41,862 nucleotides of DNA, taken from assembly GCA_026196475.1 (NCBI GenBank), contig JAPHTA010000185.1:1-41862 (forward strand), written 5' to 3'. The stretch is from Sedimenticola sp. GTDB lineage: Bacteria; Pseudomonadota; Gammaproteobacteria; Chromatiales; Chromatiaceae. Made by a program: the position numbers and the translations under genes. The notes below the pieces were generated by a model. It saw nothing but the letters and a program-made list of their open reading frames with translations. It did no database searches and was not told where the DNA came from. Every line of letters starts with the position of its first letter. The first letter of the stretch is position 1. Of this stretch, positions 33,946 through 41,862 are shown in pieces.

Positions 33946-35301
33946 GTGACCGATTTGAGTAGACACCTGTTAATCGTTGAAGACGATGTCGGCCTGCAGA
34001 GCCAGCTGAAATGGTGTTTTGATGATTACGAAGTGCTGATCGCCGGTGACCGGGCTGAGGCTATTACGCAGCTCAGACGGCACCAGCCGGTAGTGGTAAC
34101 ACTCGACTTGGGACTGCCACCGGATCCGGGCGGTGTCAGCGAAGGGCTGGCAACCCTGGAAGAGATTCTCACAATTGCCCCGGGCACCAAGGTAATCGTG
34201 GTTACCGGAGACAATGACCGTACCAATGCGGTCAAGGCCATTGCCATGGGCGCCTACGACTTCTGCCAGAAACCGGTGGAACCGGAAATTCTTTCACTGA
34301 TAGTCGATCGTGCATGCCATGTGCATGACCTGGAGCAGGAAAACCTGAAGCTTCAACAATCCAGGGACAGCACACCGCTGAACGGGATCATTGCCACCAG
34401 TCCGGAGATGCTCAAGGTGTGCAGGACGGTGGAAAAGATCGCCCCGTCGGATATTACAACCCTGCTGCTGGGGGCAAGTGGCACCGGAAAGGAGCTGTTC
34501 GCCCAGGCCCTGCACGATCTCAGTCCGAGAAAGGAGAAACGACTGGTAGCGATCAACTGCGCGGCGATCCCGGCCAACCTCCTGGAGAGTGAGCTTTTCG
34601 GATATGAAAAGGGGGCATTCACCGGTGCTGCAAAGCAGACCAAGGGAAAAATCGAGTATGCCAATGGCGGTACCCTGTTCCTGGACGAGATCGGCGATCT
34701 GCCGATCGATCTTCAGGCCAAACTCCTGAGGTTCCTGCAGGAACGCAAGCTTGAGCGAATAGGCGGGCGGGAGGAGATTGCAATTGATGCCAGGGTGATC
34801 TGCGCCACCCACCAGGATATACAGGGCCTTATCGCAGAAGGAAATTTTCGGGAAGACCTCTACTACCGTATCAGCGAAGTGACTATCAAGATCCCACCAC
34901 TAAGGGATCGCGAGGGTGACGCCCTGGTTTTGGCCAAGGCGTTCCTGGAGCGGTTCAGCAAAGAGTACGGACGCCAGGTCACCGGTTTCGACAAAAACGC
35001 CATCCTTGCAATCGAGCAGTACGATTGGCCGGGGAACGTGAGGGAGATCGAGAGCCGGGTAAAGAGAGCCGTCATCATGGCCGAGGAGGCTTTGATAACG
35101 CAGGAGGACCTGGAGCTTGATAGCGCCGATGAAGAGGCCCTGCCCCTGAACCTGAAACAGGTACGCGGAGAAGCGGAACGTCGTGCCATTCTTCGGGCGC
35201 TGAATCACGCCGACAACAATATTTCCGACACTGCCAAGATACTTGGCGTTACCCGGCCGACCCTGTATAGCCTGATGGAAAAATACGCCATCAAACCATA
35301 G
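33946..35301 (+). CDS. prsR: PEP-CTERM-box response regulator PrsR (sigma-54 activator)
   Basis: A 451-residue NtrC-type activator. The receiver domain (1-125) has LLIVEDDVGL, the phospho-acceptor Asp54 in TLDLGLPPDPG, VVTGDND and AYDFCQKPVE. The AAA+ domain (about 145-380) has GASGTGKELFAQALHDLS, the sigma-54 contact loop ELFGYEKGAFTGAAKQTKG, and LFLDEIGDLPIDLQAKLLRFLQ. The C-terminal Fis-type HTH is NISDTAKILGVTRPTLYSLM. Phosphorylated by PrsK, it should drive RpoN-dependent promoters of exopolysaccharide and PEP-CTERM genes. The start is GTG at 33946 behind GAGG. It ends 39 bases before the convergent glycosyltransferase. Confidence 0.92.
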   Translation: MTDLSRHLLIVEDDVGLQSQLKWCFDDYEVLIAGDRAEAITQLRRHQPVVVTLDLGLPPDPGGVSEGLATLEEILTIAPGTKVIVVTGDNDRTNAVKAIAMGAYDFCQKPVEPEILSLIVDRACHVHDLEQENLKLQQSRDSTPLNGIIATSPEMLKVCRTVEKIAPSDITTLLLGASGTGKELFAQALHDLSPRKEKRLVAINCAAIPANLLESELFGYEKGAFTGAAKQTKGKIEYANGGTLFLDEIGDLPIDLQAKLLRFLQERKLERIGGREEIAIDARVICATHQDIQGLIAEGNFREDLYYRISEVTIKIPPLRDREGDALVLAKAFLERFSKEYGRQVTGFDKNAILAIEQYDWPGNVREIESRVKRAVIMAEEALITQEDLELDSADEEALPLNLKQVRGEAERRAILRALNHADNNISDTAKILGVTRPTLYSLMEKYAIKP

Positions 35302-35302
35302 A

Positions 35303-35318
35303 CCGGGTGTTACCCCGG
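35303..35318. terminator. Small hairpin after prsR
   Basis: CCGGG and CCCGG form a 5-bp stem around TGTTAC in the 38-base gap between the convergent prsR and glycosyltransferase genes. It is weak and has no T-run. Confidence 0.3.
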
Positions 35319-35339
35319 CAAGCCACTTCCCGGCCCTGT

Positions 35340-36878
35340 TTAGCGGACCCCCTTCTTGAAAAGGACAATTTCGGCGGTCTGGACCAGGATATAGAAGTCG
35401 AACAGGATGCCGTGATTCTTTACGTAGTAGAGGTCGTACTGCAGCTTCTCCATGGAGTCCTTCTTGGAGGCACCGTACGGGTAGCAGACCTGGGCCCAAC
35501 CTGCCAGGCCCGGGGTTACCCTGTGTCGTTCCTTGTAGAGCGCGTTGATCCTGCAGAGTTTCTCCACGAACTCCGGTCGCTCCGGCCTTGGGCCGACCAG
35601 GCTCATATCATTAACGAAGATGTTCCACAACTGGGGCAGTTCATCAAGCCTGTACTTACGGATGAATGACCCGACCCGGGTCACCCTGTTGTCATCCTTT
35701 TGCGCCCAACGGGCTATTCCATCCTGCTCTGCATCGGTGCGCATACTGCGAAACTTGTAGAGGTTGAAACAGCGTCCGTCACGGCCGACCCGGGATTGCC
35801 GGTACAATACAGGCCCTCTACCCTTGCTCTCGACAAGTATGGCCAGCGCCGTAAGCGCCATCAGTGGGGCGCAGAGCAGCAGCATCAGGGTGCTGATACC
35901 GATATCAAAAGTCCGCTTGGCGGCGGCCCGTAAAATATTTCTCTTGAATCCGTCTGCGTAGATCAACCAACTCGGCTGAATCAGGTCAAGGCGTATCTTC
36001 TCTGTCTCCCGCTCGAAAAAATCGAGCAGGTCGGTAATCGAGACACCGCTCATCCGGCAATCGATGAGACCATCGAGTGGCAGTTTGCGCCGACGGTCAT
36101 CCGGCGCGATGATGATCTCGTCTATATGGTGCTGAATGGCAAAGTTTCTGATGTCGCCATCTATGCTGAGGAGTTTGTGCTTGCCTACATGAACCGTCTC
36201 CTCGCTGGACGTTCTGACGAAACCGACAAGTTCGAATCCCCGTTGGTCGGTCTTACGCCGCAAACGGTCGATGGATGCCGCGCGGTTACCCGCGCCAATT
36301 ACCAGGACGCGCCGTTGCAGTACATTACCGTCGACAAACTTGTAGAAATAGATTCTGAGCAGAATCGAGTATATGAAGGCGATCAAAACGAACTGTGCCA
36401 CGAACACAGGTTGCCGGTTGATAACCGGGTACAGGGAGTTGAGCGCCATGATGGCTACAAAGCCCGTGCCGAATGCAACCGCCAGCTTTATCAAAGAGCC
36501 CTTGATGCCTTCCCGTTGCCGCGTGTCGTAGAGTCCCATGGAGGTAATTGCAATGGAGAGCATCAAACCGGCAAACGCGGCCTGCGCCCAGGCATATCCC
36601 TCCGATACGGGAATTTCCCCGGGATACAATAGCGGCATTACGAACAGGAAGGCGCAGACAAACGAGAAATACTCCACTCCTGCAAGCAGCAAAAACTGGG
36701 CATGAAAAAAGTGGCCGAACAGCCTGACTTTTCCTCTCAGGGAGTGAAACCTGGAGAAAACATTCATATCGCTTGCGGTAACCGCGTCAGGCGGGCAGGC
36801 CGGAACGTCGGGTTGCGAGTTTTTATTCTCATTATTGAACCGCACCAGTGATACAGGTGAACTTCCTTGAGCGCCCAT
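35340..36878 (-). CDS. XrtA/PEP-CTERM-type priming sugar transferase (EpsB/TIGR03013-like)
   Basis: A 512-residue membrane enzyme of the polyprenyl glycosylphosphotransferase family. Four to five transmembrane helices (about 55-185) are followed by a nucleotide-binding-like domain (VLVIGAGNRAASIDRL, IDEIIIAPDDRR) and a further helix. The catalytic bacterial sugar transferase domain (from about 310) has KRTFDIGISTLMLLLCAPLM, GPVLYRQSRVGRDGR, FNLYKFRSMRTDAEQDG, and RKYRLDELPQLWNIFVNDMS followed by LVGPRPERPEF. It should move a sugar-1-phosphate onto undecaprenyl phosphate to start exopolysaccharide repeats. GGGAG precedes the ATG at 36878; this gives about 37 residues more than usual, and ATG 36767 is the alternative. 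It is convergent with prsR, as part of the same locus. Confidence 0.88.
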   Translation of the reverse strand: MGAQGSSPVSLVRFNNENKNSQPDVPACPPDAVTASDMNVFSRFHSLRGKVRLFGHFFHAQFLLLAGVEYFSFVCAFLFVMPLLYPGEIPVSEGYAWAQAAFAGLMLSIAITSMGLYDTRQREGIKGSLIKLAVAFGTGFVAIMALNSLYPVINRQPVFVAQFVLIAFIYSILLRIYFYKFVDGNVLQRRVLVIGAGNRAASIDRLRRKTDQRGFELVGFVRTSSEETVHVGKHKLLSIDGDIRNFAIQHHIDEIIIAPDDRRRKLPLDGLIDCRMSGVSITDLLDFFERETEKIRLDLIQPSWLIYADGFKRNILRAAAKRTFDIGISTLMLLLCAPLMALTALAILVESKGRGPVLYRQSRVGRDGRCFNLYKFRSMRTDAEQDGIARWAQKDDNRVTRVGSFIRKYRLDELPQLWNIFVNDMSLVGPRPERPEFVEKLCRINALYKERHRVTPGLAGWAQVCYPYGASKKDSMEKLQYDLYYVKNHGILFDFYILVQTAEIVLFKKGVR

Positions 36879-37274
36879 ACGATCTCCCTTATCCCCGTGT
36901 ATTATCCACCTTGCCTTGCAGGAAGATTTTATCGCAGGTTTATTTCATTGGTATTCAGGAAATGTCAACGAACGTAAAACCACTTCCTCCCATCTCAGCG
37001 ACCCGGGATGGGATATCTTTAACCTTAATCAAGATTTTAACCCTATCCGAGGGGGTTGCCTAGAGCACCCGGGGAACGCACTTCCCGTATTGAGGGATAA
37101 GAGGACTAAAATGCCATTGATATAGAATAGGCTAATTCTCAAGTGCCACGCTAGCCGGGTCGGTAGACTTCTATCCTGCCCCGAGCTGTTATTACCCGGG
37201 ACCGGTTCCCTCCCAGTCCCCGGATCTTGTCCTGACCGCCATCAAGACCGTGGCCCGGTAGTGGAAATGCGGGG
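36879..37274. promoter_or_regulatory. Spacer upstream of the glycosyltransferase
   Basis: These 396 bases have no supported gene. On the minus strand a TTGACA (36968-36963) lies about 85 bases before the glycosyltransferase start, with a weak AAATAA at 17 bases, a possible sigma-70 promoter. TGGCAC on the minus strand (37148-37143) resembles a sigma-54 -24 element but has no fitting -12. A 71-codon + strand ORF (36848-37063) does not look real. Confidence 0.3.
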
Positions 37275-37706
37275 TCACTCCCGCTTGAGTTGCAGCGTTG
37301 CCGGTTTGGCAGGCCTGTCGCTGGAGATGCAGTTATGGAGCACCTGCTTCAGGTTTCCGATGGCAGGCTCCGCGATTTCCGCCGGAGTGGCCGGCACGGC
37401 AACATCACCCGGTGGTTCCAGTCGAAATACTTCCGCTTTATTGTCAATCAATACGGCAACATAGACCCCACTCAACGCCCTTACATAGGGTTCCCCCCGG
37501 GCGGTAATCCGATACTCGAAATCAGTATCAGGACAGTCGGAGGCCGGGACACCTGATGCGGTCTCCTCAAGCACGACAGTGGGATCAGCTCCTTCCCGCA
37601 ACTGCCGGGTCAGCTGGTCCTCCGGCTGTAAAATGGTGCCAATCAGCTGCGGAATCAACACGGCCAGAAGCACCGTGAACGCGAAAAAGTACAGTGCGAT
37701 TCTCAT
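37275..37706 (-). CDS. Hypothetical membrane-anchored protein
   Basis: I do not recognise the family. From the ATG at 37706 the protein has 143 residues. An N-terminal transmembrane or uncleaved signal helix (ALYFFAFTVLLAVLIPQLIG) is followed by a hydrophilic domain likely to sit in the periplasm: QPEDQLTRQLREGADPTVVL, DTDFEYRITARGEPYVRAL, VAVLIDNKAEVFRLEPP, AIGNLKQVLHNC. Two cysteines (SDCPD and HNCIS) could form a disulfide. The longer frame to 37766 adds 20 residues that spoil the N-terminal helix. A sigma-54-like element ends about 38 bases upstream, so PrsR control is possible. It lies between exopolysaccharide and cobalamin genes. Confidence 0.6.
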   Translation of the reverse strand: MRIALYFFAFTVLLAVLIPQLIGTILQPEDQLTRQLREGADPTVVLEETASGVPASDCPDTDFEYRITARGEPYVRALSGVYVAVLIDNKAEVFRLEPPGDVAVPATPAEIAEPAIGNLKQVLHNCISSDRPAKPATLQLKRE

Positions 37707-37742
37707 GCTTTCCGGAACCCATGATATGCCCAGTCCACCCCC

Positions 37743-37758
37743 GGAAAGGGAAGTGCCA
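37743..37758 (-). promoter_or_regulatory. Sigma-54-like promoter candidate
   Basis: On the minus strand TGGCAC, five bases, then TTTCC matches the -24 element exactly and keeps the C of the -12 GC, with correct spacing (GG-N10-TC). Predicted transcription would begin about 26 bases before the ATG at 37706. The G to T change at -13 weakens the call. The nearby sigma-54 activator PrsR gives it some support. Confidence 0.35.
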
Positions 37759-37766
37759 GGCAGCAC

Positions 37767-38347
37767 AGTCCAGTAATGCAGTTCCTGAGCCTGGGTAGAT
37801 TGTGATAGAAAAAATACATTACATTAAAGACCGGTCCTACATGTGGATAGGTTTTTTCCTACATGATTCTTGTCAAGCCTGAGACGCCTGTTTTTTATTT
37901 TTAATTTTAGCCTGCAAAATTCACGCCACTCACTTATCTCCATGTATTATAAGTGTTAATATATTTTCTCTTTCTGGATACGTAAAATTTTCCGACATCC
38001 AAAGCACCGGAGATGCAAGAACTCAACCGACCGGAGGATCGCGAACCGACTCCGGCAGCGGAGTCTCTCTCCCGCTGAATAGCCTGACAACTGCAATCGC
38101 AACCCCGCGCTCGCTTATATACTCTCTTGCTAAATGTGTCGCGAAAGCGATGATGCCATCCTTCATCTCCGCACCAGCTAGCGGGGCAGTTACTGACCGC
38201 ACCGATTCTGTATTCGGAATCCACTTGTGCCTGGCGGCAACAATTGCCGCTCGACCGGCAAAACCGGGGCGCGAACCTCCCACGGAATAAATCATTCCGG
38301 CTTCTTCAAGAGCCTATCAGCTAGAGCGGTCATCTTGAGGGCAAGGA
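37767..38347. other. AT-rich spacer with direct repeats
   Basis: A 581-base region whose first half (37800-37990) is much richer in A and T than the rest of the window. TCCTACATG occurs twice (37835-37843 and 37857-37865), 22 bases apart, about two helix turns, as for a regulator site. A T-run (TTTTTTATTTTT, near 37890) could end transcription. The second half has a minus-strand ORF of 90 codons (38023-38295) with no recognisable features; I doubt that it is a gene. Confidence 0.45.
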
Positions 38348-39085
38348 TCAGGAGGCCAGGGCCGCGACAACCATCACAACAGCCTCGGTCAACTCACACA
38401 GAGCACCGGCCGCATCGCCCGTCAGGCCGCCTATACGCCGCATCAGTACTCTGCGCCAGAGCAGAAACAGGAGGCCCGCTACGATTACAAGCCCCCCGCC
38501 AAGCGCACCCCAGATCAGCAAAGAAGACAATGCCACAGCAAGCAACAGCAGGCGCGCCCTGTTCACCGGCAGGCTCTCCGCCAACACCGCGCCCAGTCCT
38601 CCAGGTCTTACGTAGGGAATGAACAGGAATGCGGCAACCAGGGACGTCCGCCCCAGCATGGGTACCAGCAACAGTAATGTCCATTCGCCTCGCTGGAGGA
38701 GGGTTTGTAAAGCTGCCAGCTTTATAAGCAGCAACAGGACCACCACGCTGACCGCTATCGGCCCGCAAGTGGGATCCTTCATCAACTGAAGGGTTCGCAG
38801 CCTGTCACCCTGGCCACCGATCCAGGCATCGGCAACGTCCGCCAGGCCATCAATATGCAATCCCCCGGTAATCCCGGCCCAGAGAGCGAGGATCAGGGTG
38901 GCCTGCAGGAACGGCTCACCATCCCGGGTCAGATAGGCCAGAAGCAGCATCAGCAGACCGATCAGCAGACCCACCAGCGGATAGTAGATAATGCTGGCAC
39001 CGGAATCGGCATCGGCCGGTTGCCGACGCAAATTCACGGGCAACCGGGTCAGGAACTGCAGAGCAATCAGGAGAGGGAACGGCAT
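38348..39085 (-). CDS. cobS: Adenosylcobinamide-GDP ribazoletransferase (cobalamin synthase)
   Basis: A 245-residue polytopic membrane enzyme. It joins adenosylcobinamide-GDP and alpha-ribazole(-phosphate) in the last stage of B12 assembly. The N-terminal LLIALQFLTRLPVN, YYPLVGLLIG and the signature GGLHIDGLADVADAW with its acidic residues identify CobS/CobV. LQLMKDPTCGPIAVSVVVLL and LVPMLGRTSLVAAFL are further family blocks. Length is normal (about 247 in E. coli). It is the last gene of the minus-strand set cobU-cobT-cobC-cobS, 52 bases after cobC. Confidence 0.93.
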   Translation of the reverse strand: MPFPLLIALQFLTRLPVNLRRQPADADSGASIIYYPLVGLLIGLLMLLLAYLTRDGEPFLQATLILALWAGITGGLHIDGLADVADAWIGGQGDRLRTLQLMKDPTCGPIAVSVVVLLLLIKLAALQTLLQRGEWTLLLLVPMLGRTSLVAAFLFIPYVRPGGLGAVLAESLPVNRARLLLLAVALSSLLIWGALGGGLVIVAGLLFLLWRRVLMRRIGGLTGDAAGALCELTEAVVMVVAALAS

Positions 39086-39137
39086 CGGCTACGGGCCCCG
39101 ATACATGACCCTGCCGGGTCCCGATCGAATATGGATT

Positions 39138-39773
39138 TCAGTTGCCACTGGTGCCATTCCCGTTGAGTATGCCGCAATGGAAGGTGAGACGCGCCGTACC
39201 CCCCTCCACGCAGATACGACTGATGCCGGCATAGGGCAGGTCAAGCTTGAACAGGTTACGCGTCGGCATGCCCAGGACCTTTCCGATTATCAACCGGTTG
39301 ACACCACCATGGGCAACCAGGAGAACATGCCGCCCGACATACCTGATCGTCAGGTCCTGCCAGGCCGACTCGACCCGCGCCTGAAACAGCGACATCGGCT
39401 CACCCCCGGGAGGCGCATTTGCGATCGGGTCCTCCCAGAAGCGTGCCAGCTCCAGCGGTTTTTTTTCCGCCAGGCTTGCCGGTGACTCACCCTCCCACTC
39501 CCCAAACCCGATCTCCTTGAGCCTTTCGTCCACCTCCATCGGCAGGTTGTCGCGACCGGCCAGCTCCTCGGCGAAAGCGCGACAGCGATTCATCGGGGAT
39601 GAGACAACCACATCCCAGGGTCTCGGGTAGGGAATGGCCTGACGCATCTGCCGCCAGCCATTCTCGCTCAGCGGGTCATCCTTCCATCCCCTGAACCTTA
39701 CCCCCCCTTCGGGTTCACCATGCCGGAGCAGGTCGACGGTGGTCGTGGCCGGCTTGTGTTGCGTCTCGTTCAT
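39138..39773 (-). CDS. cobC: Histidine phosphatase, probable alpha-ribazole phosphatase
   Basis: A 211-residue member of the phosphoglycerate mutase-like histidine phosphatases. The phospho-His motif is [42 protein letters not shown], and the second catalytic His in [19 protein letters not shown] follow. In this operon it should remove the phosphate from alpha-ribazole 5'-phosphate or adenosylcobalamin 5'-phosphate. Its start overlaps the cobT stop by four bases (ATGA), so the two are translationally coupled. Assignment to CobC rests mostly on the operon; the family alone is broad. Confidence 0.85.
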   Translation of the reverse strand: MNETQHKPATTTVDLLRHGEPEGGVRFRGWKDDPLSENGWRQMRQAIPYPRPWDVVVSSPMNRCRAFAEELAGRDNLPMEVDERLKEIGFGEWEGESPASLAEKKPLELARFWEDPIANAPPGGEPMSLFQARVESAWQDLTIRYVGRHVLLVAHGGVNRLIIGKVLGMPTRNLFKLDLPYAGISRICVEGGTARLTFHCGILNGNGTSGN

Positions 39774-40822
39774 CCGCCTGCCACGCCAGCATCGGCAAAG
39801 GTAGCCATTCGATTGTGCAGGGCACAGGCGTGGCGCAACAGGGAGACGGCGCTGGCAGCACCACTCCCCTCTCCGAGCCGCATGCCCAGGTCCAGCAGTG
39901 GTCTCGCTTCAAGTGTCTCCAATAGCAATCGATGGCCGGGTTCAGCGGACCGGTGCGAGAATAGCAACCAGTCTTTGACAGCAGGCTTGCACATGACCGC
40001 GACCATGGCCGCGACAGTGGCAATATAGCCATCCACCAGGGCCGGCAACCCACGCTGGGCGCAGCGAATATAGGCGCCGGCAAGGGCGGCAATCTCGAAA
40101 CCACCCAGGCGGCGGAGCGCCTCCAGGGGACGACCCCGCAGGTCGCCATCACAGCGCGCCAGAGCCTGCTGAATAACGGCCACTTTGTGCGACACCCCTT
40201 CCCTGTCGAGCCCGGTTCCCGGCCCCGCCATCAGTTGCGGCTCGATACCGGTCAGCGCACAGCCAACCGCCGTCGCCGCGGTGGTGTTGCCAATGCCCAT
40301 CTCGCCACCGATGAACAGGTGCATGGATTTCGTGACCGCCCGTTCCACGGCATCGCGTCCGGCCACCATTGCCAACCCCAGCTGGCCGGCAGTCATGGCA
40401 TCCTCATGCTGCAGGTTTGCAGTTCCGGGTCCGGCACGCTGACTGACAACCCCGTCAAGTTTGCCAGGCACCTCAACAGTGCCCACGTCGACCACTTCCA
40501 GAACCGCGCCCAGCTCTCCGGCCAGAACGCTGATCGCCGCCCCACCAGCACAGAAGTTGGCAATCATCTGGACCGTTACCGCCTGGGGAAAGGCTGAGAC
40601 TCCGGATGCCGCCACGCCATGGTCGGCGGCAAAAACGCTTATCTGCACCCTGTCTGCAGCCGGCTGGTCACAACCCTGCAGACCCGACAACTTCACCGCC
40701 ATGCTCTCAAGCCGCCCAAGCGAACCCTCAGGTTTGGTCAGCTGGCCCTGTCTTATCAGGGCCCTCTCCTCCATCACCGGGTCACTCTCTTTTGCCGGCT
40801 CGTCCAACCATTCTCTACTCAA
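39770..40822 (-). CDS. cobT: Nicotinate-nucleotide-dimethylbenzimidazole phosphoribosyltransferase
   Basis: A 350-residue cytoplasmic enzyme. It makes alpha-ribazole 5'-phosphate from nicotinate mononucleotide and 5,6-dimethylbenzimidazole. Family blocks are [73 protein letters not shown], and the end [20 protein letters not shown], where the catalytic Glu lies. Length is normal. It starts 19 bases after the cobU stop and overlaps cobC. The lower base is not shown: no bluB or bza genes lie in the window. Confidence 0.94.
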   Translation of the reverse strand: MSREWLDEPAKESDPVMEERALIRQGQLTKPEGSLGRLESMAVKLSGLQGCDQPAADRVQISVFAADHGVAASGVSAFPQAVTVQMIANFCAGGAAISVLAGELGAVLEVVDVGTVEVPGKLDGVVSQRAGPGTANLQHEDAMTAGQLGLAMVAGRDAVERAVTKSMHLFIGGEMGIGNTTAATAVGCALTGIEPQLMAGPGTGLDREGVSHKVAVIQQALARCDGDLRGRPLEALRRLGGFEIAALAGAYIRCAQRGLPALVDGYIATVAAMVAVMCKPAVKDWLLFSHRSAEPGHRLLLETLEARPLLDLGMRLGEGSGAASAVSLLRHACALHNRMATFADAGVAGG

Positions 40823-40841
40823 CGTATCTCCCCTTCGATTT

Positions 40842-41369
40842 TCACAACCTGTCCCCTTTCAGTGTCAACGGGAGACCGGCGACGGTCAGAACGACCCGGT
40901 CAACCAGTGCTGCCACCCGTTGCTGCATCCAGCCTGACTCATCCTGAAAACGCCTGGACAGGGCGCCCATGGGTACGATGCCCATCCCAACCTCATTGGC
41001 GACCAGGATCAGGTCACACTCAATATCGGGCAGCAGGTTTAGCAGCGCCTCACTCTCGGATTCAAAATGTGCTGCATCATCTGAAAGGAGTAGATTGGAC
41101 AGCCAGAGTGTCAGGCAATCCACAATCAGGCAGCGTCCATCCGCCTGGTACCGCTGCAGGGCCCTGGCCAGGTGCAAGGGCTCCTCCACCAGCAGCCACT
41201 GCGCAGGTCGACGCTGCCGGTGTTGCTCTATTCTCAGGCCCATCTCGGGATCATCAGCGTGCCAGCCGGCGGTAGCGACATAGACCACTTCTCCCCCCGA
41301 CTCGCACGCCAATCGCTCGGCCAAGCGGCTTTTGCCGGAGCGCGCACCTCCCAGAATCAGCTGTTGCAC
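40842..41369 (-). CDS. cobU: Adenosylcobinamide kinase/guanylyltransferase
   Basis: A 175-residue bifunctional enzyme. It phosphorylates adenosylcobinamide and then forms adenosylcobinamide-GDP. The P-loop is [31 protein letters not shown], the GMP-accepting His in [22 protein letters not shown], and [10 protein letters not shown] follow. The start is GTG at 41369. It heads the cobU-cobT-cobC-cobS operon. No B12-box riboswitch could be recognised upstream. Confidence 0.93.
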   Translation of the reverse strand: MQQLILGGARSGKSRLAERLACESGGEVVYVATAGWHADDPEMGLRIEQHRQRRPAQWLLVEEPLHLARALQRYQADGRCLIVDCLTLWLSNLLLSDDAAHFESESEALLNLLPDIECDLILVANEVGMGIVPMGALSRRFQDESGWMQQRVAALVDRVVLTVAGLPLTLKGDRL

Positions 41370-41786
41370 GGTAAGTATCCAGAACAGAAAAAGGGGTTAT
41401 TATGGCGCCGCAACAATCGAACGTAAACGCAACCGGCGACTATTTTCGTTCGCCATCAGGGACAGTGGAGTGAACTTTCCCCTGCAGAAGCTTTCAGGCC
41501 AACCAACACGGTGCTGGCCTTCGAATATCCTTACTCTTGATCCAGGGCAAGCTTTCTCTCTCCACAGCTTAGCGGGGGGCCTTTCAATAGAGCAGGATTC
41601 GGATATACTCACGATTGCTTTTATTAATCCGTCTATTCGAGTAATTTATCTTGGGGCAGTCGCAATATCGATCACCAGTGGATCGTATGGAGTCAGGATC
41701 GTCAGTCGGGGGTTAGAAGCGCTTAAATAATCCTTTAGCCCGGACGATCGTTTTATTATGTTTGAATAAAAATATCGAGGGGAGAG
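41370..41786. promoter_or_regulatory. Divergent spacer between cobU and the edge gene
   Basis: These 417 bases grow AT-rich to the right. They must hold the cobU promoter (minus) and the promoter of the gene at 41787 (plus). TTTATT and AATAAA form an inverted repeat at about 41753-41769. Long frames here on both strands (for example 41332-41730 on +) lack any protein-like pattern. No cobalamin riboswitch core was recognised. Confidence 0.4.
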
Positions 41787-41862
41787 ATGAGTCTTAGCCA
41801 TTTAATACCACCCATTTTTGGAATAATCGGCCTGTTTGTGGCGTTCCGCATCTACAAACTGG
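41787..41862 (+). CDS. hppA: Start of probable membrane pyrophosphatase (cut by window edge)
   Basis: Only 25 codons are present. The ATG at 41787 follows a strong GAGGGGAGAG. The sequence begins MSLSHLIPPIFGIIGLFVAF, then RIYKL, an immediate transmembrane helix. The pattern IPPIFGIIGLxVAFxIY is like the first helix of H+/Na+-translocating membrane pyrophosphatases (HppA), which couple PPi hydrolysis to ion pumping. So little is visible that another polytopic protein remains possible. Confidence 0.5.
   Translation, partial: MSLSHLIPPIFGIIGLFVAFRIYKL

Noticed and set aside
37141-37150. TGGCAC on the minus strand as a sigma-54 promoter for the glycosyltransferase
   Set aside because: No TTGC-like -12 element at the right spacing, and it is over 250 bases from the gene start.
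37275-37706. PEP-CTERM substrate
   Set aside because: The C-terminus has no VPxP motif, membrane helix or basic tail; the only helix is N-terminal.
38023-38295. 90-codon minus-strand ORF between the unknown membrane gene and cobS
   Set aside because: No recognisable motif, no clear ribosome site, and mixed composition; kept only as a remark in the spacer entry.
41332-41730. 132-codon + strand ORF over the cobU start and spacer
   Set aside because: It is antisense to the well-supported start of cobU, has no RBS or family pattern, and begins with TTG.
41370-41786. Cobalamin riboswitch upstream of cobU
   Set aside because: I could not find the B12-box core (AGYCMGGAGACCKGC-like) on the minus strand by eye.

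Overview
The window is GC-rich, densely coded bacterial chromosome. It suggests a gammaproteobacterium, probably a sulfur-oxidising or chemolithoautotroph-related lineage of the Chromatiales/Sedimenticolaceae kind. That placement is inference. It rests on an E. coli PrkB-type phosphoribulokinase homologue, PEP-CTERM/exosortase regulators (PrsK/PrsR), a cobalamin nucleotide-loop operon and a probable membrane pyrophosphatase at the right edge. No rRNA, tRNA, CRISPR array, insertion sequence or prophage was seen.

Left third (1-15 kb): a small secreted BamE-like protein; the agmatine-to-putrescine pair aguA-aguB; a PRK-like protein that has lost its key catalytic residues, with a small downstream partner that seems to start on a non-AUG codon; pepD; a DUF364 protein; a tandem universal stress protein; a Sel1-SLT lytic transglycosylase; a divergent Lrp-type regulator and pterin carbinolamine dehydratase; a TauD-like dioxygenase tail-to-tail with a DUF3179 protein; a MocR regulator divergent from a PNPOx-like flavoprotein; and a two-gene unit of a zinc-ribbon HDOD protein and an iodotyrosine-deiodinase-like flavoprotein.

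Middle (15-29 kb): a fused alpha-beta 2-oxoacid dehydrogenase E1 with its E2 (no E3 in the window), an unknown 127-residue protein, a Crp/Fnr regulator and fadH. Next to fadH lies the decayed, frameshifted remnant of a divergent AraC-type regulator. Then come a DUF1631 protein and an unusual 848-residue protein joining an ExeA-like AAA ATPase, one membrane helix and an OmpA-like peptidoglycan-binding domain. A divergent, short paralogue of that ATPase follows.

Right third (29-42 kb): an exopolysaccharide region with UDP-sugar dehydrogenase (tviB-like), UDP-sugar 4-epimerase (tviC-like), the PrsK/PrsR two-component pair and an EpsB/TIGR03013-like priming glycosyltransferase. No exosortase or PEP-CTERM substrate was found, so the rest of that system must lie elsewhere. 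An unknown membrane-anchored protein follows, then the cobU-cobT-cobC-cobS operon and the first codons of a probable hppA.

The two ATPases, DUF1631, the sugar-nucleotide enzymes and PrsKR probably form one envelope/exopolysaccharide neighbourhood. The most unusual items are the pseudo-PRK with its partner, and the AAA-TM-OmpA fusion, which looks like an alternative to the GspA/ExeA layout.
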